The position numbers and the translations under genes were made by a program. The notes under the pieces are model-generated. The model had not been told where the DNA came from. It saw only the letters and a program-made list of their open reading frames with translations, and did no database searches. Below are positions 8,989-17,358 of a DNA stretch of 64,000 nt, one piece after another. This stretch comes from Spirosoma luteum DSM 19990 (GTDB lineage: Bacteria; Bacteroidota; Bacteroidia; Cytophagales; Spirosomataceae), in NCBI RefSeq assembly GCF_000374065.1, contig NZ_KB893245.1, positions 248,001-312,000 on the forward strand, read 5' to 3'. Each line of letters starts with the position of its first letter. The first letter of the stretch is position 1.

Positions 8989-9894
8989 TTACATGGCAGC
9001 TACTTGCCGGATTAGTTCTCTCTGCTCTTCAGTCAGGTTGGTGGGTAGTTTAATCTGCCACTGCACGTACAAATCACCGAACGTACCTTCCTGCTTGTAT
9101 ACCGGGAAACCCTTGCCTTTCAGCCGAACTTTTGCCCCGTTCTGGGTTTCGGGTGGTACGGTTAGCTTGACTTTACTGTCCAGTGTTTCAATAATTTTTT
9201 CGCCACCCAGTAATGCCGTATAGAGGTCAATTTCTTCATCTACGTAGAGGTCATTGCCTTTGCGTTTGTACCGGCTATCGTCGGCAATGACGAACGTGAT
9301 GTATAAATCGCCGTTGGGGCCACCATTTACACCCGGCGAACCATAGCCACTCAGCTTTATTTTCTGTCCGTTATCAATGCCGGCCGGTACGGTAATGCGG
9401 ATGTTTTTTCCGTCAACGTTCATGGTTTGCTTATGCGTCGTGTACGCATCGCGCAGGTTCAGATGCAGTTCGGCCTGGTAGTCCTGCCCCCTGAATTTGG
9501 CCTGCCGTCGGCCACCACCCGTACCTGCATCCTGCCCAAACATGGAGGAAAAGAAATCCGAGAAGTCGGCACCACCAAAACCACCCGAAAAATCGTCTCC
9601 GCCCGCGTACTGTCGGCGCGATTGCTGTTGTTGTCCCGCGTTGCGCCGGGCTTCGTCAAACTGGTCGGCGTGTTGCCAGTCTTTGCCGTACTGATCGTAC
9701 TTCTTCCGCTTCCCGGGGTCGCTCAGAACCTCGTTAGCCTCGTTTATTTGCTGAAATTTTTTCTTGGCTTCCGCATCATCCGGGTTTAAGTCCGGGTGAT
9801 GTTTACGGGCCAATTTGCGGTACGCCTTCTTTATATCGTCGTCTGACGCGGTTTTGGGTACGCCCAGCACACTATAGTAGTCGATGAAATCCAT
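8989..9894 (-). CDS. cbpA: CbpA-type DnaJ co-chaperone
   Basis: Hsp40 co-chaperone of 301 residues that stimulates DnaK. The J domain occupies residues 4-68 with the essential HPD at 33-35. A Gly/Phe/Asp-rich linker (about 75-130, repeated [17 protein letters not shown] character) follows, then the two beta-sandwich client-binding domains. The zinc-finger region of true DnaJ is missing, which is why I call it CbpA-type. It is the first gene of a two-gene operon with cbpM. Confidence 0.93.
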   Translation of the reverse strand: MDFIDYYSVLGVPKTASDDDIKKAYRKLARKHHPDLNPDDAEAKKKFQQINEANEVLSDPGKRKKYDQYGKDWQHADQFDEARRNAGQQQQSRRQYAGGDDFSGGFGGADFSDFFSSMFGQDAGTGGGRRQAKFRGQDYQAELHLNLRDAYTTHKQTMNVDGKNIRITVPAGIDNGQKIKLSGYGSPGVNGGPNGDLYITFVIADDSRYKRKGNDLYVDEEIDLYTALLGGEKIIETLDSKVKLTVPPETQNGAKVRLKGKGFPVYKQEGTFGDLYVQWQIKLPTNLTEEQRELIRQVAAM

Positions 9895-10028
9895 ACGGGA
9901 GGGATGTTACGTGTAGTTCCGTATAAACTCGGATGAGGCAGGGAAGGTTGTGAACAGATAGAGTTTACATCGCCAAAAGCGGGAGGATTTCTCTATCTTG
10001 CTGCCCTCAAAACTTAGCACTAATCCCT

Positions 10029-10524
10029 ATGAAAATTATTCGTTTAATTTCGTTTTTTTTCCTGGTAACCGCTTCTCTTTACGCTCAAACGGCGGCCAAA
10101 AAAGGTTCACTAGCCGATGTTAGTTTTATGGAAGGTCGCTGGTCAGGTTGTCCCCAACGGTGGCCCCATTGAGGCTAGCTGGATTGCCCCCGTTGGGGAC
10201 AACCTGACCGGGTTTATGCGCATGATGAGAGATAATAAAGTTACCATGTATGAAATGTTGATCTTTGAACAAACCGAACTGGGACCAATCGTACTGGTGA
10301 AACACTTTAAGCCCGGGTTGATCGGCCAGGAAGAAAAAGACAAATCAGACCGCTACCGATTTATCGAAGCAGGCAGCGACAAGGCAATTTTTGAGAAAGA
10401 AGACGGCTCTATTCGGATTATCTACGAAAAACGGTCGCCGGATCAATTGGCGATTCAGCGGGGCATGCAGAAAGACGGTAAGTGGGCATTCAATGATTTG
10501 TTCGTCTTCAACCGCGTTCGATAA
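10029..10524 (+). pseudogene. DUF6265-like secreted protein gene, broken by a frameshift
   Basis: An ATG at 10029 opens a frame with a good signal peptide (MKIIRLISFFFLVTASLYAQ) and the family opening FMEGRWSG, but it stops at 10172 after 47 residues. The rest of the protein (GGPIEASWIAPVGDNLTGFMRMM through FNDLFVFNRVR) continues one base out of frame to 10524. The two halves join well if a single base is skipped between about 10139 and 10155. That point lies inside a perfect 20-bp inverted repeat (10141-10160 with 10190-10209). The right arm encodes family-like sequence while the left arm does not, so the left arm seems to be an inverted copy. A sequencing error or programmed frameshift is possible but less likely. 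Confidence 0.7.
10141..10209. repeat. Perfect 20-bp inverted repeat at the frameshift site
   Basis: Arms 10141-10160 and 10190-10209 are exact reverse complements with a 29-base spacer, inside the coding region of the broken DUF6265-like gene. The right arm encodes PVGDNLT in the good frame; the left arm coincides with the lost frame. Confidence 0.85.
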
Positions 10525-10540
10525 TGATTCGCCTGCTGTT

Positions 10541-11326
10541 CTAGGGCCGCTCTGCCAACCGTTGAACTTCCTGCCGCAGTGCCCGTACTTCGTTGGTTAG
10601 TTCCTGAATAGCCTGTGCTCCGGCTACTTCTCCCTCGGTACTCTCAGCATCGCGGCCAACAAAGTAGGTGGCCAGTGTAGCGGTCACGTAGCCGAAAACG
10701 GCAAAGGCATACAGGGCCAGTAGCATACACAAAGCCCGGCCTTCGGGGGTTTTGGGCCAGTATTCTGATCCCATCGTAGTCATCAGCATGGCCGTCCACC
10801 ATACTGCTTCGCCGTAGGAATTAAGGGAAGTGCCGGGTGCATCGCGTTCGAACGTGTACATGCCGGCAGCACCGGCAAAGGTCATCAGTAGCGTTAGCAG
10901 GACGACGTAACCAAACCCCCGCCGACTCATGCTGGCTCCCAATGCCCGCATTCCCCGGTTTATGGAGCCAACTACCCGTACCAGTCGTACGCCCCGCGCT
11001 ACGCGCAAAAATCGCAGGACGCGTACGATTCTGAACACGCGCAACGCCGGCAGAAACAGGGAAATGACCGTTAGCCAGTTGTGTTTCAGAAACGGAATTT
11101 TTTCGGGTGCCAGGGTAAACCGAAGAAGGAAATCGAGGATGAAAATGATCCAGATTACGGTACCCAACTGTTCCCAGAAGGGTGTCAGATCGTAGGCCAG
11201 TTCCTGAACAAGCAGGCCCAGCCAAACGAAACCCAGCACCAGCATGGGTGTATCGAGCCAGTTGCTCAGGCGTTCGAGTAATTCGTGTCGTTGGCTGGTG
11301 AGTTCTTGCTGAGTCGGTTTTTTCAC
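10541..11326 (-). CDS. Voltage-sensor ion channel with an unusual selectivity filter
   Basis: Six-transmembrane ion channel of 261 residues. The S4 voltage sensor is clear: an Arg every third residue from 96 to about 118 (RVFRIVRVLRFLRVARGVR). The pore region WWTAMLMTTMGSEYWP (about 176-191) holds TTMGSEYWP where a potassium channel would have TVGYGD, so ion preference is uncertain. A soluble C-terminal coiled coil (about 233-260, Glu/Arg/Gln rich) could assemble a tetramer. The end is 16 bp from the end of the convergent DUF6265 remnant. The closest label is ion transporter, Ion_trans family. Confidence 0.85.
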   Translation of the reverse strand: MKKPTQQELTSQRHELLERLSNWLDTPMLVLGFVWLGLLVQELAYDLTPFWEQLGTVIWIIFILDFLLRFTLAPEKIPFLKHNWLTVISLFLPALRVFRIVRVLRFLRVARGVRLVRVVGSINRGMRALGASMSRRGFGYVVLLTLLMTFAGAAGMYTFERDAPGTSLNSYGEAVWWTAMLMTTMGSEYWPKTPEGRALCMLLALYAFAVFGYVTATLATYFVGRDAESTEGEVAGAQAIQELTNEVRALRQEVQRLAERP

Positions 11327-11449
11327 GGAGTTAGTCGATTGAGGGGTACTAATCTAACCCAGCAGCAGCAAAGTGGTTTACAACTACTGCCATGAACCGA
11401 CTACGCACAAGTGCGGAACAAACGTGTACTAATGATGGAATGGTTTCAG

Positions 11450-11499
11450 CGTGGTGTCGGTTTTCGGCATTAGCCAGCCCGGCCAAAACCGACACCACG
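11450..11499. repeat. 15-bp inverted repeat between the channel and protease genes
   Basis: Arms 11450-11464 and 11485-11499 are perfect reverse complements, with an inner GGC/GCC extension. It lies in the 234-bp gap upstream of the channel gene and downstream of no stop codon except that of the protease-like gene's neighbour to the right, all on the minus strand. It may be a dispersed palindrome rather than a terminator, since no T-run follows on either strand. Confidence 0.5.
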
Positions 11500-11560
11500 T
11501 TAAAAAGATACCCATGTATAAGGCCACGTACAAAACTGTACCTTGAATCAGACATTACTC

Positions 11561-14500
11561 CTACTTCCCACCACTCAGCTTAGACGCTTTGGCTTCGTCC
11601 AGCTCCTGTAGTAATGCCCCAACGGCTTTATCTAACTGCACGTTTTTGTCGGTATAGCTTTCCCCAATAGGCCTCGAAACGGCAATGTCGACCGGGCGGG
11701 GATTCAGTTCCATGTTCTTGCCCGCATTGTCTGTCACCTTGATAAATGGCAGCCGCAGGTTCGAGCCATCGATGAGCTGGGCGGCTGAGGTGTAAATAAT
11801 CCAGCCCGCCGTTGGTTCACCCACTACTTTACCCACTTTGAGTGCCCGATAGCCTTCCGCGAAATCCTCCGCATCGGACAACGAGTGCTGATTGGTGACT
11901 AAAATCGTAGGCGTTTCCAGTGAGCGTTGCCCCAGTTGAGTTCGTGCCGGGGCTGATGGTAGCCCGCGTGGCGTCATGGTCAAATAACCTTTGCGGGTAA
12001 ACACATCCAGGGCGTAGGCGTTCACAAAACCACCATTGTTGTTCCGAACATCGATTACTACCCCTTCGCGGGCGTGGTTGTCGGCATCCAGATCAATATT
12101 CAACTGGGCCAGTGATTCTGCCGACATATCATACAAATGAACATAACCCAGTCTGCCGCCACTGGCTTTATCGACGTATTGCCGCTGTTGCTCCACCCAC
12201 TGTTTATACAGCAAACCTTTTTCCGTTGCTAGATTAACGGGACGAATAACCACGTCGCGGGGCGTGCCGGTGGGTGAAGAGGCTACGCTAAGGGAAACGC
12301 GTCGGTTAATCTGATTCTCCAGCAACTGGTCGAGGTTGGTGGTCGGGGTGATTTTGGTATCGTCAATGGCCAGCAAATAATCACCGGGTTTAATTGTACC
12401 CGACAAAGCCGCCGGACTGAGCGTGATGACTTCCGTAATTTTCAGCTTTCCATTGTTTTCATATTCCGCCCGGTCAAACCGCAGTCCAGTACGCCCCGTA
12501 TTCGTCTGAACAGAACCGGCTGGCGCCGAAATGCCGGAGTGCGAGGCATTCAACTCGCCCAGCATCAGGCTAATCAACCGGCGCAGTTCGTCGGGGGTAC
12601 GGGCACCGGCAGCCATCGGCTCGTAGGTGGCCCGAATGGCTTTCCAGTCGGCACCGTGATAGGTTGAATCATAGAATCCTTTAGACTGAATGTCCCAGGC
12701 CTGCCGAAAAACCTGCACTTTTTCCTCGCTAAAGTCAACATCCATTTCGGCGGTTACGCTCAGTGGTTTTGGCTCGCGCTTGTCCAACGCCACAGACTGA
12801 ATTTTGCCCTGCTCCAGGTAAAAAACTTCTTTGCTATCGGCCGAAAACTGAGCACCACTTTTACTGCCCGCCGTTGCCGTCAACTGCTTCGCTACGGGCT
12901 GGTCGCGCCCTAACTCATCGAGGGAGTAGGTGTACAGGTTTTCCTGCCCCGCTACGGTAGCAATCAACAACAGCGTTTTACCGTCCTTACTAATGGTTTG
13001 CGCATCCACATCAACCCCAACCGGTAACAGGCTCAACCGCTGACGAATACCGTCGAACACGATTTTTGTGGGCTGATTTTTCGATTTGGCTGCTGTATCT
13101 CCCAGTGCCAGCGCGGTTGTGTCGCGGGGCGTAACTTTTTTGGTAGCCGGTGCCGCCGGAGCGAGGGTCTTCGGGATTTCTTCGTTGAATAGCTCCCGGA
13201 ACTGATCTTCCCGGAATTTGGGCGGACGGGGTATTAAGTCGATGCGGGCAATCTGAGCGGTTTCGGTTCGCTGGTTGGTGATGAACAGCATATATTTCCC
13301 GTCGGGGCTCCAGCTCAGGTTTCCGCCGAACGTATTGGCCAGAAAACTAATTGGCTTACTCTCGCCACCAGCCGCCGGAACAACCGAAATATTCCGGAAC
13401 GTTTTGGTTCCGTAAGACGTGAAAGCTACCCATTTATTATCCGGCGACCAAACGACTGAACCACTCGTAGCAAACGGCGGACGACCCAGATAGGCTTTTT
13501 TCAGGAGTCGCTCTTTTTTAGTGGCCAGGTCCAGAATGCGAAGTTCCTGCCCGTTTCGGACGAAGGCCAGCGATTTTCCATCGGGTGAGAAAACGGGTGA
13601 ACCGTCGTCCAGTCCGTTGTCCGTCAGGCGTGTTTCGTCGCGGGTCGCAAAATTGTATTGGTATAGATTCGCGGCTCCGTCGCGGGTTGACACGTACACA
13701 AGGCTCCGGCTGTTGGGTGCCCAAACGGGCTGCGATTCATTGGCCGGGCTATGGCTAATCCGCGTGGCATCGCCCCCATCTTTAGCCGACGCGGCAAATA
13801 CTTCTCCGTGAGCGATGAAGGCTACTTTCTTACCATCTGGCGACAAAGCCAATTCCCGAAACTGGTTGGTCAGTTTCAGGTGGTCAACGGCCGGACTGGC
13901 AGCCACGCCCCGTAACCGAACCGGAATGGGCGTTGCCTGTTTGGTGGCTATATCGTATTTCCAGAGTTGGAAATCGCGCTCGAACACAATAGCCCGGCCA
14001 TCGTAGCCAATGGAAGGCCAGAGAACCCGGCCATTGGTAAAACTGGTCAGCATTGCCGCCTGACCACCCGGGGTTTTTGTCCACAGATTTTGGGTTTTGT
14101 TCCGGTCTGAAACGTAGTAGAGCGTTTTTCCATCCTGACTCCACATGGGCCACAGCTCTTTGGCACCTCCTTCGGTAACCCGCTCATACTGGTCGGCTTT
14201 TTTAGCCTCCGGACGATAGAGCCATAGTTCCGTTTCGTCGAGGTGACTGCGTCCCTTGCGCCACCACTGATTAGAGGCAATGCCCCGTGCCGAAAACGCC
14301 AGTGTTTTGCCATCGGGTGATGGGGCTCCGTAAAATTCATTGGCATACCGGTCGGCAGTGACGGGCATGGGCGTACCACCGGTAATGGCCACCCGATAAA
14401 TATCGTTCATACCGGAAATGTCCCGGCTGGTGGATTGGAAGTACACCATTTTGCCATCCCTCGACCAGGCATTAAGTACCTCATTGCCATCATCATACGT

Positions 14501-14836
14501 CAACCGTTTTATGGCTCCCGTTTCAATGGTGAGCAGGTAAATATCCCCGTTACCGGTGCGGGATGAAGCAAAAGCCAGGTATTTTCCGTCCGGCGAATAA
14601 ATTGGTCGGGATTCATTGTCCGGGTGTGACACCAGCAGCCGGGCGTCTCCCCCCGTTGTGGGCACCGTCCAGATATCACCACCCGATACAAACGCTACTT
14701 CGGCACCGTCGGGCGAAAGGCTGGGTTCGGCGAAGGCAAAGGTGGGCGTTGGGGGTTTCGTTTGCCCCTGTGTGGGGTTAATGGCGGTAGTAACGACAGC
14801 AAAGCAGAGGAGTGCAGAAAACGTACAGGTGCGCAT
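11561..14836 (-). CDS. Tricorn-like S41 protease with N-terminal PD40 propellers
   Basis: Secreted or periplasmic protease of 1091 residues related to archaeal tricorn, which trims peptides. After a signal peptide (cut near TQGQ, residue 25) come many PD40 beta-propeller repeats of the form SPDGKxLAFxS (about 35-560), then a helical domain, a PDZ-like segment (about 770-850, LSPAALSGTIKPGDYLLAIDD) and a C-terminal S41 domain. Family-like catalytic elements are NASHSGI (the likely His) and NQHSLSDAEDF, whose Ser987 is the likely nucleophile. The length matches bacterial tricorn homologues. It is divergent from the VOC gene across a 94-bp promoter region. Confidence 0.9.
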   Translation of the reverse strand: MRTCTFSALLCFAVVTTAINPTQGQTKPPTPTFAFAEPSLSPDGAEVAFVSGGDIWTVPTTGGDARLLVSHPDNESRPIYSPDGKYLAFASSRTGNGDIYLLTIETGAIKRLTYDDGNEVLNAWSRDGKMVYFQSTSRDISGMNDIYRVAITGGTPMPVTADRYANEFYGAPSPDGKTLAFSARGIASNQWWRKGRSHLDETELWLYRPEAKKADQYERVTEGGAKELWPMWSQDGKTLYYVSDRNKTQNLWTKTPGGQAAMLTSFTNGRVLWPSIGYDGRAIVFERDFQLWKYDIATKQATPIPVRLRGVAASPAVDHLKLTNQFRELALSPDGKKVAFIAHGEVFAASAKDGGDATRISHSPANESQPVWAPNSRSLVYVSTRDGAANLYQYNFATRDETRLTDNGLDDGSPVFSPDGKSLAFVRNGQELRILDLATKKERLLKKAYLGRPPFATSGSVVWSPDNKWVAFTSYGTKTFRNISVVPAAGGESKPISFLANTFGGNLSWSPDGKYMLFITNQRTETAQIARIDLIPRPPKFREDQFRELFNEEIPKTLAPAAPATKKVTPRDTTALALGDTAAKSKNQPTKIVFDGIRQRLSLLPVGVDVDAQTISKDGKTLLLIATVAGQENLYTYSLDELGRDQPVAKQLTATAGSKSGAQFSADSKEVFYLEQGKIQSVALDKREPKPLSVTAEMDVDFSEEKVQVFRQAWDIQSKGFYDSTYHGADWKAIRATYEPMAAGARTPDELRRLISLMLGELNASHSGISAPAGSVQTNTGRTGLRFDRAEYENNGKLKITEVITLSPAALSGTIKPGDYLLAIDDTKITPTTNLDQLLENQINRRVSLSVASSPTGTPRDVVIRPVNLATEKGLLYKQWVEQQRQYVDKASGGRLGYVHLYDMSAESLAQLNIDLDADNHAREGVVIDVRNNNGGFVNAYALDVFTRKGYLTMTPRGLPSAPARTQLGQRSLETPTILVTNQHSLSDAEDFAEGYRALKVGKVVGEPTAGWIIYTSAAQLIDGSNLRLPFIKVTDNAGKNMELNPRPVDIAVSRPIGESYTDKNVQLDKAVGALLQELDEAKASKLSGGK

Positions 14837-14930
14837 TGCGATGAAGGATTTATTTTCAGGTCGATCTCGTTAGCAGTAACGATCTTATCACGGTAAAAAT
14901 AGCGTTTAATTTAACAGCGTCCAGATTATC

Positions 14931-15422
14931 ATGACCGTACCGTCTTATACCATTCCCGACCAGACCCGCATTGGGCATATTCACCTGAAAGTCGCCGATT
15001 TAAACCGGGCGCTGGCCTTTTACCGCGACCTGCTGGGGTTCTCGCTGGTAACGATGTATGGCAACGATGCCGCCTTTATTTCAGCCGGTGGCTACCACCA
15101 TCATATTGGCTTAAATACATGGTATAGCAAAGATGGTCCACCGGCTCCTGTCCGTTCGGCGGGGTTATTTCATACCGCCATCGTATACCCTACGCGACGG
15201 GATCTGGCCGTAGCCCTACAGCGACTCATTGATGCAAAATATCCCATCACCGGCGCATCGGATCATGGCGTATCGGAAGCTATTTACCTGAATGACCCTG
15301 ACCAGAATGGCGTTGAGTTATACTGGGACCGACCACGGGAGCAGTGGCCGCGCAAGGCAGACGGCTCCATCGAGATGTACACCCATGCGCTGGACCTGGA
15401 GGGATTGCTGGGAGAGATATAG
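14931..15422 (+). CDS. VOC-family dioxygenase/glyoxalase-like metalloenzyme
   Basis: Vicinal-oxygen-chelate protein of 163 residues, best matching the catechol-2,3-dioxygenase (CatE-like) branch. Two beta-alpha-beta-beta-beta units are visible: IGHIHLKVADLNRALAFYRDLLGF at residues 14-37 and GLFHTAIVYPTRRDLAVAL at about 78-96. Candidate metal ligands are the His residues in GHIHLKV and LFHTAIV and the Glu in NGVELYWDRP. The substrate is unknown. It stands alone; the next 310 bp hold no gene. Confidence 0.85.
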   Translation: MTVPSYTIPDQTRIGHIHLKVADLNRALAFYRDLLGFSLVTMYGNDAAFISAGGYHHHIGLNTWYSKDGPPAPVRSAGLFHTAIVYPTRRDLAVALQRLIDAKYPITGASDHGVSEAIYLNDPDQNGVELYWDRPREQWPRKADGSIEMYTHALDLEGLLGEI

Positions 15423-15733
15423 GGTGAAGTAAGGAGTGCATCGCACGATGAATATACGAGAGCAGACCAAAGACACGTTGTTCAAGGGAAGAAAGATTGA
15501 GCAATTAGAGAGACTGAAAATTCATAGGATTTAGCACAATGATAGTGTAGGCAACGCACAACTTCTGTAATAATCGGGGTTGTGCGTTTTAAGTATATAA
15601 CACTTAAACGATCGGAACGGAGTTGTGCTCAGAATCAGAAAAGTACGATAAGGCCAGTTAGATCCATTCACGGATTCTATACATGCTATGATTGGTTGGC
15701 ACACGGTAGCAAATCTGTTTTAAGAGATTCGTA
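15423..15733. other. Gene-free AT-rich stretch before the DUF5677-like gene
   Basis: No convincing gene on either strand. Base composition drops here compared with the left flank. The one structured element is a 10-bp stem (15553-15562 with 15579-15588) followed by TTTT on the plus strand. It could end the VOC transcript, although it lies 130 bp past the stop. Confidence 0.5.
15553..15590 (+). terminator. Possible terminator hairpin downstream of the VOC gene
   Basis: AACGCACAAC at 15553-15562 pairs perfectly with GTTGTGCGTT at 15579-15588 across a 16-base loop and runs into a short T-tract. The distance from the VOC stop makes the assignment uncertain. Confidence 0.45.
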
Positions 15734-16678
15734 TCAAGTAAAGTTTATCTTACGATGCTCTAATGGTGTGCGATATTCCACCTTATATTTCAAGAACCAT
15801 TCTGAGATCTGCCTTCTGTGTTCAGGAATTACCTTAACTGCAATTAACTCCATATACAGAATAGATGTTAACATTACTGTTTGAGTTGTCACATCATGGG
15901 CTTCTCCCATATTCCTGATCTGATTCATTGCTCCTAAGCCATCTTTACCTCTTACTAGCACGTTAGTAGACAAATCTGTTCCATGAGTTGGATTAGACCA
16001 AGATTTATAGAAAAATTCGTACAAGTCTAACTTTTTGAGACGAGTAGCCAGCCACAAAACAGAGGAGGGTCCTTCATAAAGCGAATACCATTTGATGTCT
16101 GCATTGGGCTTCTTTTTCACTACTCTCAAATATTCTTCCCGAGCATCCTTATATATTGGTAGATTGACTAATTTCTCTTGATTTTCAAGCATGTGAGCGG
16201 CTCCTGGAACTGTGGATAAGCCAGTAAAAAACGAACCATACTGCTTGAGGTCTAACTTAAGTTTTTCGTTTTCCTTCGTGCCAGATGTCAGCTTTCTGTA
16301 TATGTTTAATTTTCTGTAATGATCAACTATCATAAAACAGGTAGCCCGGCGCTCTCGATCTTTTGCTAGCATATATTCCAAGCTTAAGTAAGCTTCAAGT
16401 AAAGCTCTGAGTTGAATCTTGCAGGGCACTGCAATGCCTGCTTTTATTTGTACAGAAATTGCATCGACCAACTCTAAAATATGGCGGAATAATAGCAGAG
16501 CAGCTAAATCTACTTCTGAACCTATTTCCGTTTTAGGTTTATTTTGCTCTAAGGACCATTTAAGCATATGGGTACCAAAACAGACAAGTTCATGTAAAGC
16601 ATCATGGTAAAAATCCATATACTGCTGAACTTTAGTATCTATTGGCAAGGGTAATAGGTCGTCAATTGGCTTAGTCAT
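15734..16678 (-). CDS. DUF5677-like protein in AT-rich, probably acquired DNA
   Basis: A 314-residue mostly helical cytoplasmic protein with no signal peptide. The segment IQLRALLEAYLSLEYML and the later YKSWSNPTHG fit DUF5677, a family of unknown function, and His/Glu conservation there is suggestive of a nucleotide- or metal-binding fold. Base and codon use is clearly more AT-rich than in all flanking genes, and the gene lies about 235 bp from the 3' end of a tRNA-Pro gene, a common integration site. No integrase or transposase is visible. Function unknown; recent transfer is inferred. Confidence 0.75.
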   Translation of the reverse strand: MTKPIDDLLPLPIDTKVQQYMDFYHDALHELVCFGTHMLKWSLEQNKPKTEIGSEVDLAALLLFRHILELVDAISVQIKAGIAVPCKIQLRALLEAYLSLEYMLAKDRERRATCFMIVDHYRKLNIYRKLTSGTKENEKLKLDLKQYGSFFTGLSTVPGAAHMLENQEKLVNLPIYKDAREEYLRVVKKKPNADIKWYSLYEGPSSVLWLATRLKKLDLYEFFYKSWSNPTHGTDLSTNVLVRGKDGLGAMNQIRNMGEAHDVTTQTVMLTSILYMELIAVKVIPEHRRQISEWFLKYKVEYRTPLEHRKINFT

Positions 16679-16870
16679 ATAAAATACTCAAAAATTAAGC
16701 TTAAACTACTTTATCAAACGACACGACGCATTATAGAGAGTTGTAAAATACCCCAGCAAAACTGGGACTCAGCTATTCAGCAATTGATGATTTTGTTGAA
16801 GATTGTGGTCGAAATCACACCATGATCTGAGGAAATGACATATTTCATTGAATATTGCCCACATATAAAC

Positions 16871-16907
16871 AAATGAGCCACTTACATAAATTGTAAGTGG
16901 CTCATTT
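16871..16907 (-). terminator. Terminator of the tRNA-Pro transcript
   Basis: A perfect 16-bp stem (16871-16886 with 16892-16907) and 5-base loop begin 7 bp past the tRNA 3' end. On the minus strand the stem is followed by TTTGTTTATAT. Confidence 0.8.
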
Positions 16908-16913
16908 CAACTG

Positions 16914-16987
16914 TCGGGAAGGCGGGATTCGAACCCACGACCTCTTGCACCCCATGCAAGCACGCTACCGGACTGCGCTACATCCCG
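16914..16987 (-). tRNA. tRNA-Pro (anticodon GGG)
   Basis: The minus strand reads as a full 74-nt cloverleaf starting CGGGATG and ending CTTCCCG-A. The anticodon stem CTTGC/GCAAG holds the loop ATGGGGT, giving GGG for proline. The T arm is GTGGG-TTCGAAT-CCCGC. One T-T mismatch sits in the acceptor stem. CCA is not encoded. A terminator hairpin follows, and a GIY-YIG gene plus a second 5' copy of this tRNA precede it. Confidence 0.95.
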
Positions 16988-16997
16988 AAGATATTTT

Positions 16998-17240
16998 TTA
17001 CAGGTTATTGTCCTGTAAATATCGTTTAATTCCCCGGCTTTTAATCGTTTTCTCTGATCGAACTGCTTCAACTCTATCAGTACAATCAAAACAATTTATC
17101 AACCTCCAGGGAGCACCTTTCGATGTGTAATTTCCTTTGCCCGAATTGTGTTCCAATAGTCTTCGGTCAATATTGACGGTTTGTCCAGCGTAATACCTTG
17201 ATAGTGAATCGCTAAAAATTATGTACACTACATATTTCAT
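16998..17240 (-). CDS. Small GIY-YIG nuclease lodged in a tRNA-Pro duplication
   Basis: An 80-residue single-domain GIY-YIG endonuclease. Motif residues are visible: YIIFSDSLSRYYAGQT (the GIY/YIG pair, residues 6-21), Arg27, His31 and the metal-binding Glu63. Length matches stand-alone UPF0213/YhbQ-like proteins, which lack an extra DNA-recognition domain. The start codon is 3 bp from the end of a broken 5' copy of tRNA-Pro, and the stop is 10 bp from the start of the intact tRNA-Pro, so the gene exactly fills the space between them. Transcription probably comes from the tRNA promoter upstream of the broken copy. A homing-like mobile role is inferred. Confidence 0.85.
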   Translation of the reverse strand: MKYVVYIIFSDSLSRYYAGQTVNIDRRLLEHNSGKGNYTSKGAPWRLINCFDCTDRVEAVRSEKTIKSRGIKRYLQDNNL

Positions 17241-17243
17241 AAA

Positions 17244-17293
17244 CGACCTTCCCGCTGCAAGCGGGCCACGCTACCGGACTGCGCTACATCCCG
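17244..17293 (-). pseudogene. Truncated 5' copy of tRNA-Pro
   Basis: The first 27 nt (17293 down to 17267) are identical to those of the intact tRNA-Pro. The next 17 nt, the anticodon arm, differ completely but have the same length and can still form a stem. The variable-loop word AGGTCG follows, and then similarity stops 3 bp before the GIY-YIG start codon. The T arm and 3' acceptor strand are missing, so it cannot be a working tRNA. Confidence 0.85.
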
Positions 17294-17303
17294 AATTGGA
17301 CTG

Positions 17304-17334
17304 CAAATGTAGCGAAGTGTCGGTAATTGTCAAA
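17304..17334 (-). promoter_or_regulatory. Bacteroidota-type promoter of the tRNA/GIY-YIG transcript
   Basis: On the minus strand TTTG (17331-17334), also part of TTGACA, is followed 19 bases later by TACATTTG (17304-17311), matching the -33 TTTG / -7 TAnnTTTG consensus. It ends 11 bp before the 5' end of the broken tRNA copy. Confidence 0.7.
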
Positions 17335-17358
17335 AGATTTAGCGTGATAAAATGGCTA

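Noticed and set aside
10117-10524. DUF6265 frame from the internal ATG at 10117 as a complete gene
   Set aside because: Its first residues do not fit the family and it lacks the signal peptide found in the other frame upstream; it is the second half of a broken gene.
16897-17130. Short frames crossing tRNA-Pro on both strands
   Set aside because: They are translations of the tRNA itself, a known source of false proteins.
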